NCBI GenBank assembly: GCA_008032935.1
Contig: CP032039.1
Location: 744,001 to 808,000, forward strand
Direction of reading: 5' to 3'
DNA: 64,000 nucleotides
From: Helicobacter pylori
GTDB lineage: Bacteria; Campylobacterota; Campylobacteria; Campylobacterales; Helicobacteraceae
A program made the translations under genes and the position numbers. The notes under the pieces are model-generated. The model was not told the origin of the DNA. It did not search any database and saw nothing but the letters and a program-made list of their open reading frames with translations. Shown piece by piece: positions 18,367 to 27,763 of the stretch (positions are counted from its first letter, which is position 1; each line of letters opens with the position of its first letter).

Positions 18367-18849
18367 TTAAAGCTTTTCCACTTTGATGAGTTTCGTGCCG
18401 TATTCTACCGGCTGAGCGTCTCCCACTTCAACAGAAACCACCTTGCAAGGGTATTCCACTTCAATTTCATTCATGATTTTCATCGCTTCTACAATGCCCA
18501 CGATTTGCCCTTTTTTAAGCGTATCGCCCGCTTTGACATAAGGCTCAGCCCCAGGGGAGGGCGCATGATAAAAAGTGCCTACCATAGGCGAAAGCACGAA
18601 ATCTTCTTTTTTATCCACAATAGGGGTGCATACCATAGGCACAGGGGCTTGAGCGCTTGGCATGCTCGCTTCTACCATAATGGGGGCTTGGATGGAGGTT
18701 TGAGAATGAGCGGGACTTAGTGCATTTTTTTTCGCATAAGCGGATTCTTTATCCAAAACCAGTTCAAAATGCTCATGCTTTAATTTCAAATGCCCTAAAT
18801 CAGAAGCTTTAAATTCTTTGATCAACTCTTCAATTTCAGAAAGGTTCAT
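18367..18849 (-). CDS. accB: Biotin carboxyl carrier protein
   Basis: AccB carries the biotin of acetyl-CoA carboxylase. The protein has 160 residues: an N-terminal helical part, a Pro/Ala/Ser-rich linker (about 45-80) and a C-terminal biotinyl domain. The biotinylated lysine is Lys124 in EAMKIMNEIE. It is the first gene of accB-accC and is divergent from dcd. Confidence 0.96.
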   Translation of the reverse strand: MNLSEIEELIKEFKASDLGHLKLKHEHFELVLDKESAYAKKNALSPAHSQTSIQAPIMVEASMPSAQAPVPMVCTPIVDKKEDFVLSPMVGTFYHAPSPGAEPYVKAGDTLKKGQIVGIVEAMKIMNEIEVEYPCKVVSVEVGDAQPVEYGTKLIKVEKL

Positions 18850-18935
18850 AACGATCTATTCCTTATATTATTTTAAAATATGCCACAAACACATAATCTT
18901 ACTAACCATAAGCGTTTTTAGCAAAAAATTATTGT

Positions 18936-18941
18936 TATAAT
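18936..18941 (+). promoter_or_regulatory. -10 element of dcd
   Basis: A perfect TATAAT lies 43 bases upstream of the dcd ATG in the AT-rich gap between the divergent accB and dcd genes. Confidence 0.5.
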
Positions 18942-18978
18942 AACATAATTATTAACAAACTTTAAAGGCTTTGTGCGT

Positions 18979-19545
18979 ATGGGATTGAAAGCGGATTCTT
19001 GGATTAAAAAAATGAGTTTAGAGCATGGCATGATTAGCCCTTTTTGCGAAAAGCAAGTCGGTAAGAATGTGATCAGCTATGGTTTGAGCAGTTATGGGTA
19101 TGATATTAGAGTGGGGAGCGAGTTCATGCTCTTTGATAACAAAAACGCTTTGATTGACCCTAAAAACTTTGACCCTAACAACGCAACCAAAATTGATGCG
19201 AGTCAAGAGGGCTTTTTTATCTTGCCAGCTAACGCGTTCGCTCTAGCCCATACGATAGAGTATTTTAAAATGCCTAAAGACACTTTAGCGATTTGTTTAG
19301 GCAAAAGCACTTACGCTAGATGCGGGATTATTGTGAATGTTACGCCTTTTGAGCCGGAATTTGAAGGCTATATTACGATTGAAATTTCTAACACCACTAA
19401 TCTACCGGCTAAAGTCTATGCCAATGAAGGGATTGCGCAAGTGGTGTTTTTACAAGGCGATGAAATGTGTGAGCAAAGCTATAAAGACAGAGGCGGTAAG
19501 TATCAAGGGCAAGTGGGCATCACTTTGCCTAAAATTTTAAAGTGA
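18979..19545 (+). CDS. dcd: dCTP deaminase
   Basis: Dcd deaminates dCTP to dUTP, the main route to dTTP precursors. The protein has 188 residues from the ATG at 18979 (MGLKADSW). A GTG 6 bases earlier (18973) is closer to the AAAGG and cannot be excluded. The family signature [10 protein letters not shown], the [14 protein letters not shown] nucleotide-binding segment and the C-terminal [10 protein letters not shown] match trimeric dCTP deaminases. Confidence 0.95.
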   Translation: MGLKADSWIKKMSLEHGMISPFCEKQVGKNVISYGLSSYGYDIRVGSEFMLFDNKNALIDPKNFDPNNATKIDASQEGFFILPANAFALAHTIEYFKMPKDTLAICLGKSTYARCGIIVNVTPFEPEFEGYITIEISNTTNLPAKVYANEGIAQVVFLQGDEMCEQSYKDRGGKYQGQVGITLPKILK

Positions 19546-19628
19546 TTTGAAGAAAGATAAAAGTGCTTATCCTTTGGGCGTTGTTTATTTTTAAATACAA
19601 ACAATACCGCAATTTCTCAAAAATATAT

Positions 19629-19634
19629 TATAAT
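19629..19634 (+). promoter_or_regulatory. -10 element of the Hom outer membrane protein gene
   Basis: TATAAT sits 70 bases before the ATG at 19704, within an AT-rich run. The leader between them holds no long simple repeat, so no phase-variable spacer is visible at this locus. Confidence 0.5.
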
Positions 19635-19703
19635 ACGAAACTTCAGTTTGATTGAGTTACAGGCTCTTTGAGAACAAAACGCTAAACCATTTAGGAAAAT
19701 ACC

Positions 19704-21932
19704 ATGCTAAGATTCGTTAGTAAAACGATTTGTTTGTCTTTAATCGGCTTGTTCAATCCTCTAGAAGCCTTTCAAAAACACCAAAAAGACGGCTTTTTTA
19801 TAGAAGCCGGGTTTGAAACCGGGTTATTAGAAGGCACTCAAACTAAAGAAGAAACAACAGCTCAAAACACCCAAAAAATCTATGAAAACCCCCTAACCCA
19901 CCCACAAACTAAAGAGCAACCCAAAGAACAAAACAAGAGCGATACGGCCACCCCCCAAAGCGTCTATGGGAGATACTACATCCTCCAAAGCACCATTTTA
20001 GAAAAAGCGACTGAGTTATTCACAGCGGCTAATATCAATGGCAACGGCTTAACTTTTTATTCTCAAAGCCCTGTGTATGTGATGGCATACAACAAGGATA
20101 ATGCCGAGTTTGAAGGCTATGGCAATAACAGCGTGGTTGTGATACAAAACTTTCTGCCCTACAATTTAAACAATATTGAGCTGAGTTATACAGACGCTCA
20201 AGGCAAGGCAGTCAATTTAGGCGTGATAGAGACTATCCCTAAAGATTCTCAAATCATTCTGCCTGCAAGCCTGTTTAATAATTTTTCAAACGATTCATTA
20301 TTCAACTCTGATGGCCTCCAACAACTTCAAACCACTACCACCCCCTTTTCTGACGCTAACACGCAGAGTTTGTTTGAAAAGCTCAGTCAAATCACGACTA
20401 ATCTTCAAATGACTTATGAGAATACAGATCCGTTTTCTAGCGGCAACAACGATCCTAATGGCCCTCTTACTTCTCCTAAACCTCATTATGAATGCCCTGG
20501 TTATAAAAAGAGTTGTCAAGTCGCTTCGGTGTCTTTCACCCCACAAACCGCAGAAGAATTGACCAATTTAATGTTAGATATGATTGCGGTGTTTGACTCC
20601 AAATCTTGGGAAGAAGCCGTTTTAAACGCCCCTTTCCAATTTTCTAACAGCCCATCAGAGTGCGGTATTGATTACCCTAAATGCGTGAATCCCTTTAATA
20701 ACGGGCTTGTTGATCCTAAAGATGAAAAATATGTGCTAACCCCAGAAGAAGTTATCAATAGTTATAGAGTCGCTAATGAGCTTACGGTGAACCTCTTGAA
20801 TGCGGCCAAGGGGTTTTTAGGGCTAGGATCCCAACTAGGCAGCGCAAGCGCTCCTGGTGATAACGGCTTCAATCAAGGTGTTTTAGGGATAGCGCCTTTT
20901 GCCTTAAACCCTGAAAAATTGTTTGGCAAAAATTTGAATAAAGTGGCTATTTTGGCGTTAAGAGACATTATCCATGAATACGGCCATACTTTAGGTTATA
21001 CCCATAACGGGAACATGACTTATCAAAGGGTGCGTTTGTGCCAAGAAGGAAACGGGCTAGAAGTGCGGTGTGAAGGCGGGCATGAAGTGGAGAAAAACGG
21101 GAAAGAAGAGCTGGAATTTAGCAACGGGCATGAAGTGCGAGACCATGATGGTTACACCTATGATGTTTGCTCTCGTTTTGGCGGCAAAAATCAGCCCGCT
21201 TTCCCTAGCGATTACCCCAATTCCATCTACACCAATTGCGCTCAAGTCCCTGCTGGGCTTATAGGGGTTACTACCGCTGTCTGGCAACAGCTCATCAATC
21301 AAAACGCCCTGCCCATTAATTTCGCTAATTTGAGCAGCCAAGCCAACTATTTAGACGCTAGTTTGAACGCAAGAGCCTTCGCTAGCTCTGTGTTTAACGC
21401 ATTCAATCAAAGTTTTTTAACTTCTAGCGCCCAACAATCTTTTAGAAGCCCTATTTTAGGGGTTAATGTTAAAATAGGCTACCAACATTATTTCAACGAC
21501 TATATAGGGTTAGCTTATTATGGTATCATCAAATACAACTACGCTCAAGCTAACGATGAAAAAATCCAGCAATTAAGCTATGGTGGGGGAATGGATGTGT
21601 TGTTTGATTTCATCACCACTTATACCAATAAAAAGCAAGGCAATCCCACTAAAAAAGTTTTTGCTTCCTCTTTTGGGGTGTTTGGGGGGTTAAGGGGCTT
21701 ATACAATAGCTACTATGTTTTCAATCAAGTCAAAGGGAGCGGTAATTTAGATATAGTTACTGGGTTTAATTACCGCTACAAGCATTCTAAATATTCTATA
21801 GGCATTAGCGTTCCTTTAATCCAAAGCGGTATTAAAATCGCTTCTAATAATGGCATCTATGCGAACTCTGTTGTTTTGAATGAAGGGGGCAGCCATTTTA
21901 AAGTGTTTTTTAATTACGGGTGGATTTTTTAA
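19704..21932 (+). CDS. homC: Hom-family outer membrane protein with a metzincin-type zinc motif
   Basis: This is an outer membrane protein of 742 residues. The signal peptide is cut near residue 22 (NPLEA-F). An N-terminal DGFFIEAGFETGLL strand follows, then a long exposed domain and a C-terminal beta barrel from about residue 580 (GVNVKIGYQHYFNDYIGLAYYG) ending in FFNYGWIF, the terminal aromatic signal of the Hop/Hom family. Paired cysteines are seen in the exposed part. The exposed domain carries His424-Glu425-x2-His428-x2-Gly431-x2-His434, a complete HExxHxxGxxH. I recall this gene as homC (HP0373); the family is linked to adhesion. Whether the zinc-type motif is active is unknown. Confidence 0.88.
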   Translation: MLRFVSKTICLSLIGLFNPLEAFQKHQKDGFFIEAGFETGLLEGTQTKEETTAQNTQKIYENPLTHPQTKEQPKEQNKSDTATPQSVYGRYYILQSTILEKATELFTAANINGNGLTFYSQSPVYVMAYNKDNAEFEGYGNNSVVVIQNFLPYNLNNIELSYTDAQGKAVNLGVIETIPKDSQIILPASLFNNFSNDSLFNSDGLQQLQTTTTPFSDANTQSLFEKLSQITTNLQMTYENTDPFSSGNNDPNGPLTSPKPHYECPGYKKSCQVASVSFTPQTAEELTNLMLDMIAVFDSKSWEEAVLNAPFQFSNSPSECGIDYPKCVNPFNNGLVDPKDEKYVLTPEEVINSYRVANELTVNLLNAAKGFLGLGSQLGSASAPGDNGFNQGVLGIAPFALNPEKLFGKNLNKVAILALRDIIHEYGHTLGYTHNGNMTYQRVRLCQEGNGLEVRCEGGHEVEKNGKEELEFSNGHEVRDHDGYTYDVCSRFGGKNQPAFPSDYPNSIYTNCAQVPAGLIGVTTAVWQQLINQNALPINFANLSSQANYLDASLNARAFASSVFNAFNQSFLTSSAQQSFRSPILGVNVKIGYQHYFNDYIGLAYYGIIKYNYAQANDEKIQQLSYGGGMDVLFDFITTYTNKKQGNPTKKVFASSFGVFGGLRGLYNSYYVFNQVKGSGNLDIVTGFNYRYKHSKYSIGISVPLIQSGIKIASNNGIYANSVVLNEGGSHFKVFFNYGWIF

Positions 21933-22015
21933 ATTTTAAAACTTTGCTTTACTTGAAGCTTTTTAGCAAAAAGTTAAGTTTTTAGAATTTGTTTTTAAAA
22001 CTTTTGCGATACCTC

Positions 22016-22696
22016 CTAAATTTGCGCGATACTCGCTATAAACACGCATGCGCTCTCAGATTTTAGCACCATATCTAACGGGATGCGATAAATTTCACGC
22101 TCTTTAAAATACCCTCTTTCTTGCTCGCTAAAGCCCCCTTCAGGCCCTATGATAATACCCTTTTCAAAATCCGTGCTTGCAGGTAAGGTTTCGCCCTTAA
22201 AATCCAAAACGCTCGCCTTTGGGTAGGCGTTTAGCACCTCTTTAGTGTTTGAAAACACTTCCAATTCCATTAAAGCGCTCCTACCGCATTGCTCGCAAGA
22301 ATGAATCAAAATCTTTTGAAAGCGCTCTAATTTGGCGCTGTCTATTTTTTCATTGCGTTGGCTAAAATCCGCATAGAATAAACTCAACTTGCTCACGCCT
22401 AACTGATTTAAAAAGGGTAGGATTTTTTCAATGCTTTTGATTTCAATCACGCTTAAAATCAAATGCGTTTTTTTACTAGCCATAACCTCTAACGCTTGCG
22501 CGCCCACCAGCCTTAAAAGGGCATGTTTTTTAGTGATTTCTGCATGCTCATAGGTGTATAAAAAGCCGTCTTTTAAATTCCTTAAATCCAAACGACTCGC
22601 GCTTTTGATACGCCTTGAGCGGTATAAATGGATATAACTCTCGCCTTCTATTTTTAAAGTAGGTTCTTTGGCTAAAGGGTGGTAGACAAAACGCAT
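22016..22696 (-). CDS. rsmE: 16S rRNA (uracil(1498)-N3)-methyltransferase
   Basis: RsmE methylates U1498 of 16S rRNA. The protein has 226 residues of the SPOUT class. The knot motif IIGPEGGFSEQE and the C-terminal VLKSESACVFIASI are diagnostic. Its ATG follows the TGA of the upstream membrane-protein gene with no gap (TGAATG), so translation is coupled. Confidence 0.93.
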   Translation of the reverse strand: MRFVYHPLAKEPTLKIEGESYIHLYRSRRIKSASRLDLRNLKDGFLYTYEHAEITKKHALLRLVGAQALEVMASKKTHLILSVIEIKSIEKILPFLNQLGVSKLSLFYADFSQRNEKIDSAKLERFQKILIHSCEQCGRSALMELEVFSNTKEVLNAYPKASVLDFKGETLPASTDFEKGIIIGPEGGFSEQERGYFKEREIYRIPLDMVLKSESACVFIASIAQI

Positions 22697-23128
22697 TCAA
22701 AGGCCCATTAACACAACAATAAGAATCGTTTCTAAAAAATACAGGATTTTAGCTTTTTTGATATAGGCTTCCATCCGTTCTTTTTTAGTGATGGCGAATT
22801 TCACGCTTTTATGGCGTTTGATTTCTGCAATAAGCATCAACAACAACCCCAAAAGCATGGCAACAGCGCTAAAAGAAAATTCAAATTGCTGCATCGCCCA
22901 AATAAAAATCCCGCTCAAAAGAGCGATGCTTAAAAGAATGTAAATCGCTGGCATGACAAGATAGATTTTTTTGTTCAATTGGATGAAATTCTTTTCTTTA
23001 AAAAGGGTGTAAAGATTGATCATAAAGGCTAGGGCAAGCAAAGCGGCAAAAAAGGCATGGACAAGCAAGGATTGAGCCATCACAGAAGAATCTTGTGTAT
23101 TTAATGCTTGCAAACTCATCTCTAACAT
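22697..23128 (-). CDS. Small four-helix inner membrane protein, function unknown
   Basis: The protein has 143 residues with four hydrophobic segments at about 24-44, 58-79, 88-106 and 126-142, and basic loops. I do not recognise a named family; it corresponds to HP0375. It is directly upstream of rsmE and divergent from hemH. No conserved metal or haem ligands are obvious, although the placement beside hemH is suggestive. Confidence 0.75.
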   Translation of the reverse strand: MLEMSLQALNTQDSSVMAQSLLVHAFFAALLALAFMINLYTLFKEKNFIQLNKKIYLVMPAIYILLSIALLSGIFIWAMQQFEFSFSAVAMLLGLLLMLIAEIKRHKSVKFAITKKERMEAYIKKAKILYFLETILIVVLMGL

Positions 23129-23183
23129 TAACTTCTTTCTAACGATTTATTTTTTATTAATCGTTTTATTTTAGCATGCACTA

Positions 23184-24190
23184 ATGAATTTGATCAATGA
23201 AAAGCTTAATAATTTAGAAAATAACGCCATAAAATCCCCTAAAGAAGCGGTCGTTCTTTTGAATATGGGAGGGCCTAACAGCCTTTATGAAGTGGGGGTG
23301 TTTTTAAAAAACATGTTTGATGACCCCTTTATCCTTACCATTAAAAATAATTTCATGCGTAAAATGGTGGGTAAAATGATCGTCAATAGCCGCATAGAAA
23401 AATCCAAAAAAATCTATGAAAAATTAGGGGGCAAATCCCCTTTAACGCCTATCACATTCGCCCTTACAGAGCGTTTGAACGAATTGGATCCTTCTCGCTT
23501 TTACACTTATGCGATGCGTTATACCCCCCTTATGCGTCTATGGTCTTGCAAGATTTAGCTTTAAAAGAGGTAGAAAGCTTGGTGTTTTTTTCCATGTATC
23601 CGCAATATTCTAGCACGACCACCCTTTCTAGTTTCAATGACGCTTTTAACGCCCTAAAATCCTTAGAAACTTTCCGCCCCAAAGTGCGAGTCATAGAACG
23701 CTTTTATGCTGACAACAAGCTTAATGAAATCATTTTGAACACGATTTTAAGCGCCCTAAACAACCGCAAAAGCCAGGACTTTGTCTTAATCTTTTCCGTC
23801 CATGGCTTACCTAAAAGCGTTATTGATGCCGGCGATACTTACCAGCAAGAATGCGAACACCATGTGAGCTTGTTAAAAGAGTTGATACAGCAAAAAAATA
23901 TCCCTTTTAAAGAAGTTTTACTCTCTTACCAATCCAAATTAGGGCCTATGAAATGGCTAGAGCCAAGCACTGAAGAATTGATAGAAAAACACCGCAAGTC
24001 TCATGTTATCATCTATCCTTTGGCTTTCACGATTGACAATTCTGAAACGCTCTATGAATTAGACATGCAATACCGCTTGATGGCAGAGCGCTTGGCAATT
24101 AAGGAATATTTAGTTTGCCCATGTTTAAACGATTCCATAGAATTTGCAAAATTTATCATTGAATTAGTGAAAAACCTTAAAAGTGAGTGA
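23184..24190 (+). CDS. hemH: Ferrochelatase, frameshifted in this sequence
   Basis: HemH inserts ferrous iron into protoporphyrin IX, the last step of haem synthesis. The frame from 23184 gives [20 protein letters not shown] and reaches AMRYTP, then leaves frame and stops at 23558. The C6 run at 23524-23529 needs one more C; with it the protein reads [16 protein letters not shown] and continues to 24190, about 335 residues. The metal-site [11 protein letters not shown] segment and [14 protein letters not shown] are in the second part. It heads a plus-strand run with two cytochrome c maturation genes. Confidence 0.92.
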
Positions 24191-24212
24191 AATTTGCATA
24201 AAAAACGATTAT

Positions 24213-24218
24213 TATAGT
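24213..24218 (+). promoter_or_regulatory. -10 element before the thioredoxin-like lipoprotein gene
   Basis: TATAGT lies 45 bases upstream of the ATG at 24263, in the 72-base gap after hemH. It suggests the cytochrome c maturation genes can be transcribed apart from hemH. Confidence 0.4.
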
Positions 24219-24262
24219 AAAATACCGAGTTTTCAAATCTATTAAAAAATAAAGGTTATTAC

Positions 24263-24934
24263 ATGTTTTCACTCTCTTATGTTTCTAAGAAATTTTTAAG
24301 CGTGTTGCTATTGATTTCGCTGTTTTTAAGCGCTTGCAAGTCCAACAATAAGGACAAGTTAGATGAAAATCTTTTAAGCTCTGGCTCTCAAAGCTCCAAA
24401 GAATTGAACGATGAGCGAGACAATATAGACAAAAAGAGCTACGCCGGTTTAGAAGATGTTTTTTTAAACAACAAGTCTATTAGCCCTAACGATAAATACA
24501 TGCTTTTAGTTTTTGGCCGTAATGGTTGCTCCTATTGTGAAAGGTTTAAAAAAGATCTCAAGAATGTCAAAGAATTGCGCGACTATGTTAAAGAGCATTT
24601 TAGCGCTTACTATGTCAATATCAGCTATTCTAAAGAGCATGATTTTAAAGTCGGCGATAAGGATAAAAATGATGAAAAAGAAATCAAAATGTCCACAGAA
24701 GAATTAGCACAAATTTATGCCGTCCAATCCACCCCTACGGTTGTTTTATCCGATAAAACCGGTAAAACCATCTATGAATTGCCCGGCTATATGCCCTCCA
24801 CACAATTTTTAGCCGTGTTAGAATTTATCGGCGATGGGAAGTATCAAGACACGAAAAACGATGAGGATCTCACTAAAAAATTAAAGGCTTACATCAAGTA
24901 TAAAACCAACCTTTCTAAGAGCAAGTCCAACTAG
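24263..24934 (+). CDS. Thioredoxin-fold lipoprotein of cytochrome c maturation (DsbC/CcmG-like)
   Basis: The protein has 223 residues. The lipoprotein signal ends LFLSAC with lipidated Cys25. A charged linker leads to a thioredoxin fold with the active pair Cys89-Ser-Tyr-Cys92 (GRNGCSYCERF) and a cis-proline in VQSTPTVVL. It should act in the periplasm, tethered to a membrane, to reduce apocytochrome c or to isomerise disulfides. It ends 3 bases before the ccsBA start, which ties it to haem attachment. It matches HP0377, reported to have both CcmG- and DsbC-like activity. Confidence 0.88.
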   Translation: MFSLSYVSKKFLSVLLLISLFLSACKSNNKDKLDENLLSSGSQSSKELNDERDNIDKKSYAGLEDVFLNNKSISPNDKYMLLVFGRNGCSYCERFKKDLKNVKELRDYVKEHFSAYYVNISYSKEHDFKVGDKDKNDEKEIKMSTEELAQIYAVQSTPTVVLSDKTGKTIYELPGYMPSTQFLAVLEFIGDGKYQDTKNDEDLTKKLKAYIKYKTNLSKSKSN

Positions 24935-24937
24935 GGA

Positions 24938-27754
24938 ATGAGAATGAAAAACCTTAAGAGCTTGCTCTCTTTTTTGTTCGCTTCTTTTTGGGTCGCTATC
25001 CCTTTAATCGCGCTCTATGCCTTAGCGTGCGCGATAGCCACTTTTATAGAAAACGATTACGGCACGAGCGCGAGTAAGGCGATTGTGTATAACACCCCTT
25101 GGTTCAATTTCTTGCATGCGTATTTGTTGGTGGTTTTAATAGGCACATTCATTAAATCTAAAGCTTTGGAGCGCAAAAGGTATGCGAGCCTTTTTTTCCA
25201 CAGCTCTTTGATTTTCATCATTTTAGGGGCAGCCATCACGCGTTTTTTTGGCGTAGAAGGGCTTATGCATGTGCGAGAAAATAGCGCACAAAGCTCTTTT
25301 GAAAGCGCGGACACTTACCTTAATATCACCCTAAACGACGAAAAAAAACTTTCTTTAAAAACGCCTTTAACTTTTTATTATTCCAAACGATTAAAACCCA
25401 TTCATGCCACTTTAGATCACAAGCCTTTGATTTTAGAACCTTTAGAGATCTACAAGCAAAACGCCATTAAAAAAGATGACGCTACTATTTTAGTGTTAAA
25501 AGCGACCTATAATGGCGTGAGCCACAAATTCAACCTTATTAAAAACAACAGGAATGAAGGCATAGAAGAAAGCGAGATGTTTAAAGACGACAAGCTCTCT
25601 TTAAGTTTTGGATCCGCTTACATTGAATTGCCCTTTCAAATCAAACTGAAGCGTTTTGAATTAGAGCGTTACGCCGGCTCTATGAGCCCTTCATCTTACG
25701 CTTCAGAAGTGGAAGTTTTGAAACTGGATAACACTTTAATCAAACCTTATAGGATTTTTATGAACCATGTTTTAGATTATGAAGGCTATCGATTTTTCCA
25801 ATCTTCCTATGATACGGATGAAAAAGGCACGATCCTTTCTGTCAATAAAGACCCGGGTAAAATCCCCACTTATTTAGGGTATGCGATGCTTATTTTGGGG
25901 GCTTTGTGGTTGCTTTTGGATAAAAACGGGCGTTTTTTAAAGCTTTCACGCTTTTTAAAATCCCAACAAGTTGCTAGTTTCTTGCTCGCTTTAATTCTAG
26001 TCAGCCCTTTTGCTTCTTCGTTCGCCAATGAAGGCCAAATTGACATGCATGGGGGCAAAAGCGCTAAAATTGAGCGACAAAGCGTAGAAAATTCCACTAA
26101 TAAAGAAGATTCTAAAAGTGCGATTTTAGAGCGTTTGAAACGTTTAAGAGAGTATTCCAAAGACCATTTAAAAGCCTTTCAAAGGCTTCAAGTCCAGGAT
26201 TTTGACGGGCGTATCAAACCTTTAGACACTATTAGCATTGAATACATTCATAAGATTTTAAAAAAAGATGATTTTCAAGGGCTAAACGCCATGCAGGTGC
26301 TTTTAGGGATCATGTTTTTCCCCAATGATTGGCGCAGTATTAAGATGATTTACACTTCTAGTAAAGCCTTAAGAAAGCTTATTGGCACGCCTTTAGATGA
26401 GAGTCGTATCGCTTTTAGAGATGTGTTTGATAGCCGTGGGTATAAATTAAAAAATCTGGTTGAAGAAGTCAATCAAAAATCCCCTAACGCGCGCAACGAA
26501 TTGGATAAAGATGTCTTAAAAGTAGATGAACGCATCAACTTAGTTTATACGCTTTTTAGCGCTCAATTTTTACGCATTTTCCCTAGCGATAAAACCACCG
26601 CTTGGCTCTCGCCCATTGAAGCGATCAACAGCCCTAATAAAGAAATTTCAAGCGTGGCAACGGAGTTTTTAAAAAATATTTTTAACGGGTTTGATGACGC
26701 TTTAAAAACCAATCAATGGGATAAAGTAGAAAAAACCCTAAAAGATTTAAGCATTTACCAACAAGAGCATGCCAAAAACCTCTATTTACCCTCTTCTAAA
26801 GTGGATTCTGAAATTTTTTTAAACCACACCAATTTTTTTAACAGCCTGACTTTGCCTTATATCCTTCTTGGGTTATTGCTTTTTATCGTTGTGATCAGCT
26901 CTCTGGTTAAAAACACGATTCCAAATATTTGGCTCACTAAAATCCTTTATATCGCTATTTTGCTTTGCGCGATCGCTCATTCTATGGGGCTTGTTTTGCG
27001 CTGGTATGTGAGCGGGCATTCGCCTTGGAGCAACGCTTATGAGTCCATGCTTTATATCGCATGGGCTTCTGTTATCGCAGGGTTTGTTTTACGCTCCAAA
27101 CTCGCGCTATCGGCCTCTAGCTTTTTAGCCGGTATCGCGCTTTTTGTGGCTCATTTAGGCTTTATGGACCCTCAAATCGGCCCTTTAGTGCCGGTGTTAA
27201 AATCCTATTGGCTCAATATCCATGTCTCTGTCATCACCGCTAGTTATGGCTTTTTGGGCTTGTGTTTTGTGCTAGGGATTTTGAGTTTGGTTTTGTTTAT
27301 TTTGCGCAAACAAGGGCGTTTCAATTTGGACAAAACCATCCTCTCTATTAGCGCTATCAATGAAATGAGCATGATTTTAGGCCTGTTCATGCTCACGGCC
27401 GGGAATTTCTTAGGCGGGGTGTGGGCGAATGAATCTTGGGGGCGCTATTGGGGGTGGGACTCTAAAGAAACCTGGGCGTTGATTTCTATTTGCGTCTATG
27501 CTTTAATCTTGCATTTGCGTTTTTTAGGCTCTCACAATTGGCCCTTTATTTTAGCGAGCAGCAGCGTGCTAGGGTTTTATTCGGTTTTAATGACTTATTT
27601 TGGCGTGAATTACTACCTTTCTGGCTTGCACAGCTATGCCGCAGGCGATCCCTTGCCTATCCCTACTTTCTTATACTTTTTGGTAGCGATACCTTTCGCT
27701 CTCGTGATTTTGGCGTATTTCAAACGCCATTTGAGTTTGCCTAAATTGGTTTAA
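24938..27754 (+). CDS. ccsBA: Fused cytochrome c synthase CcsBA (ResB-ResC fusion)
   Basis: This membrane protein exports haem and joins it to periplasmic apocytochromes c (System II). It has 938 residues. The N-terminal half is ResB-like, with membrane segments near residues 10-35, 50-70, 80-100 and 310-330 and a large periplasmic loop. The C-terminal half is CcsA/ResC-like with many helices and the haem-handling WWD motif WGRYWGWDSKETW starting at about residue 834. Conserved-looking histidines flank it (VSGHSPWSN, GLHSYAAG). An ATG 6 bases further in (24944) may be the true start. The fused form is typical of epsilonproteobacteria. Confidence 0.93.
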   Translation: MRMKNLKSLLSFLFASFWVAIPLIALYALACAIATFIENDYGTSASKAIVYNTPWFNFLHAYLLVVLIGTFIKSKALERKRYASLFFHSSLIFIILGAAITRFFGVEGLMHVRENSAQSSFESADTYLNITLNDEKKLSLKTPLTFYYSKRLKPIHATLDHKPLILEPLEIYKQNAIKKDDATILVLKATYNGVSHKFNLIKNNRNEGIEESEMFKDDKLSLSFGSAYIELPFQIKLKRFELERYAGSMSPSSYASEVEVLKLDNTLIKPYRIFMNHVLDYEGYRFFQSSYDTDEKGTILSVNKDPGKIPTYLGYAMLILGALWLLLDKNGRFLKLSRFLKSQQVASFLLALILVSPFASSFANEGQIDMHGGKSAKIERQSVENSTNKEDSKSAILERLKRLREYSKDHLKAFQRLQVQDFDGRIKPLDTISIEYIHKILKKDDFQGLNAMQVLLGIMFFPNDWRSIKMIYTSSKALRKLIGTPLDESRIAFRDVFDSRGYKLKNLVEEVNQKSPNARNELDKDVLKVDERINLVYTLFSAQFLRIFPSDKTTAWLSPIEAINSPNKEISSVATEFLKNIFNGFDDALKTNQWDKVEKTLKDLSIYQQEHAKNLYLPSSKVDSEIFLNHTNFFNSLTLPYILLGLLLFIVVISSLVKNTIPNIWLTKILYIAILLCAIAHSMGLVLRWYVSGHSPWSNAYESMLYIAWASVIAGFVLRSKLALSASSFLAGIALFVAHLGFMDPQIGPLVPVLKSYWLNIHVSVITASYGFLGLCFVLGILSLVLFILRKQGRFNLDKTILSISAINEMSMILGLFMLTAGNFLGGVWANESWGRYWGWDSKETWALISICVYALILHLRFLGSHNWPFILASSSVLGFYSVLMTYFGVNYYLSGLHSYAAGDPLPIPTFLYFLVAIPFALVILAYFKRHLSLPKLV

Positions 27755-27763
27755 AGGATAACC

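Noticed and set aside
23184-24190. Reading hemH as two separate genes
   Set aside because: The two parts together make one normal-length ferrochelatase once a C is added at 23524-23529; the second part has no start signal.
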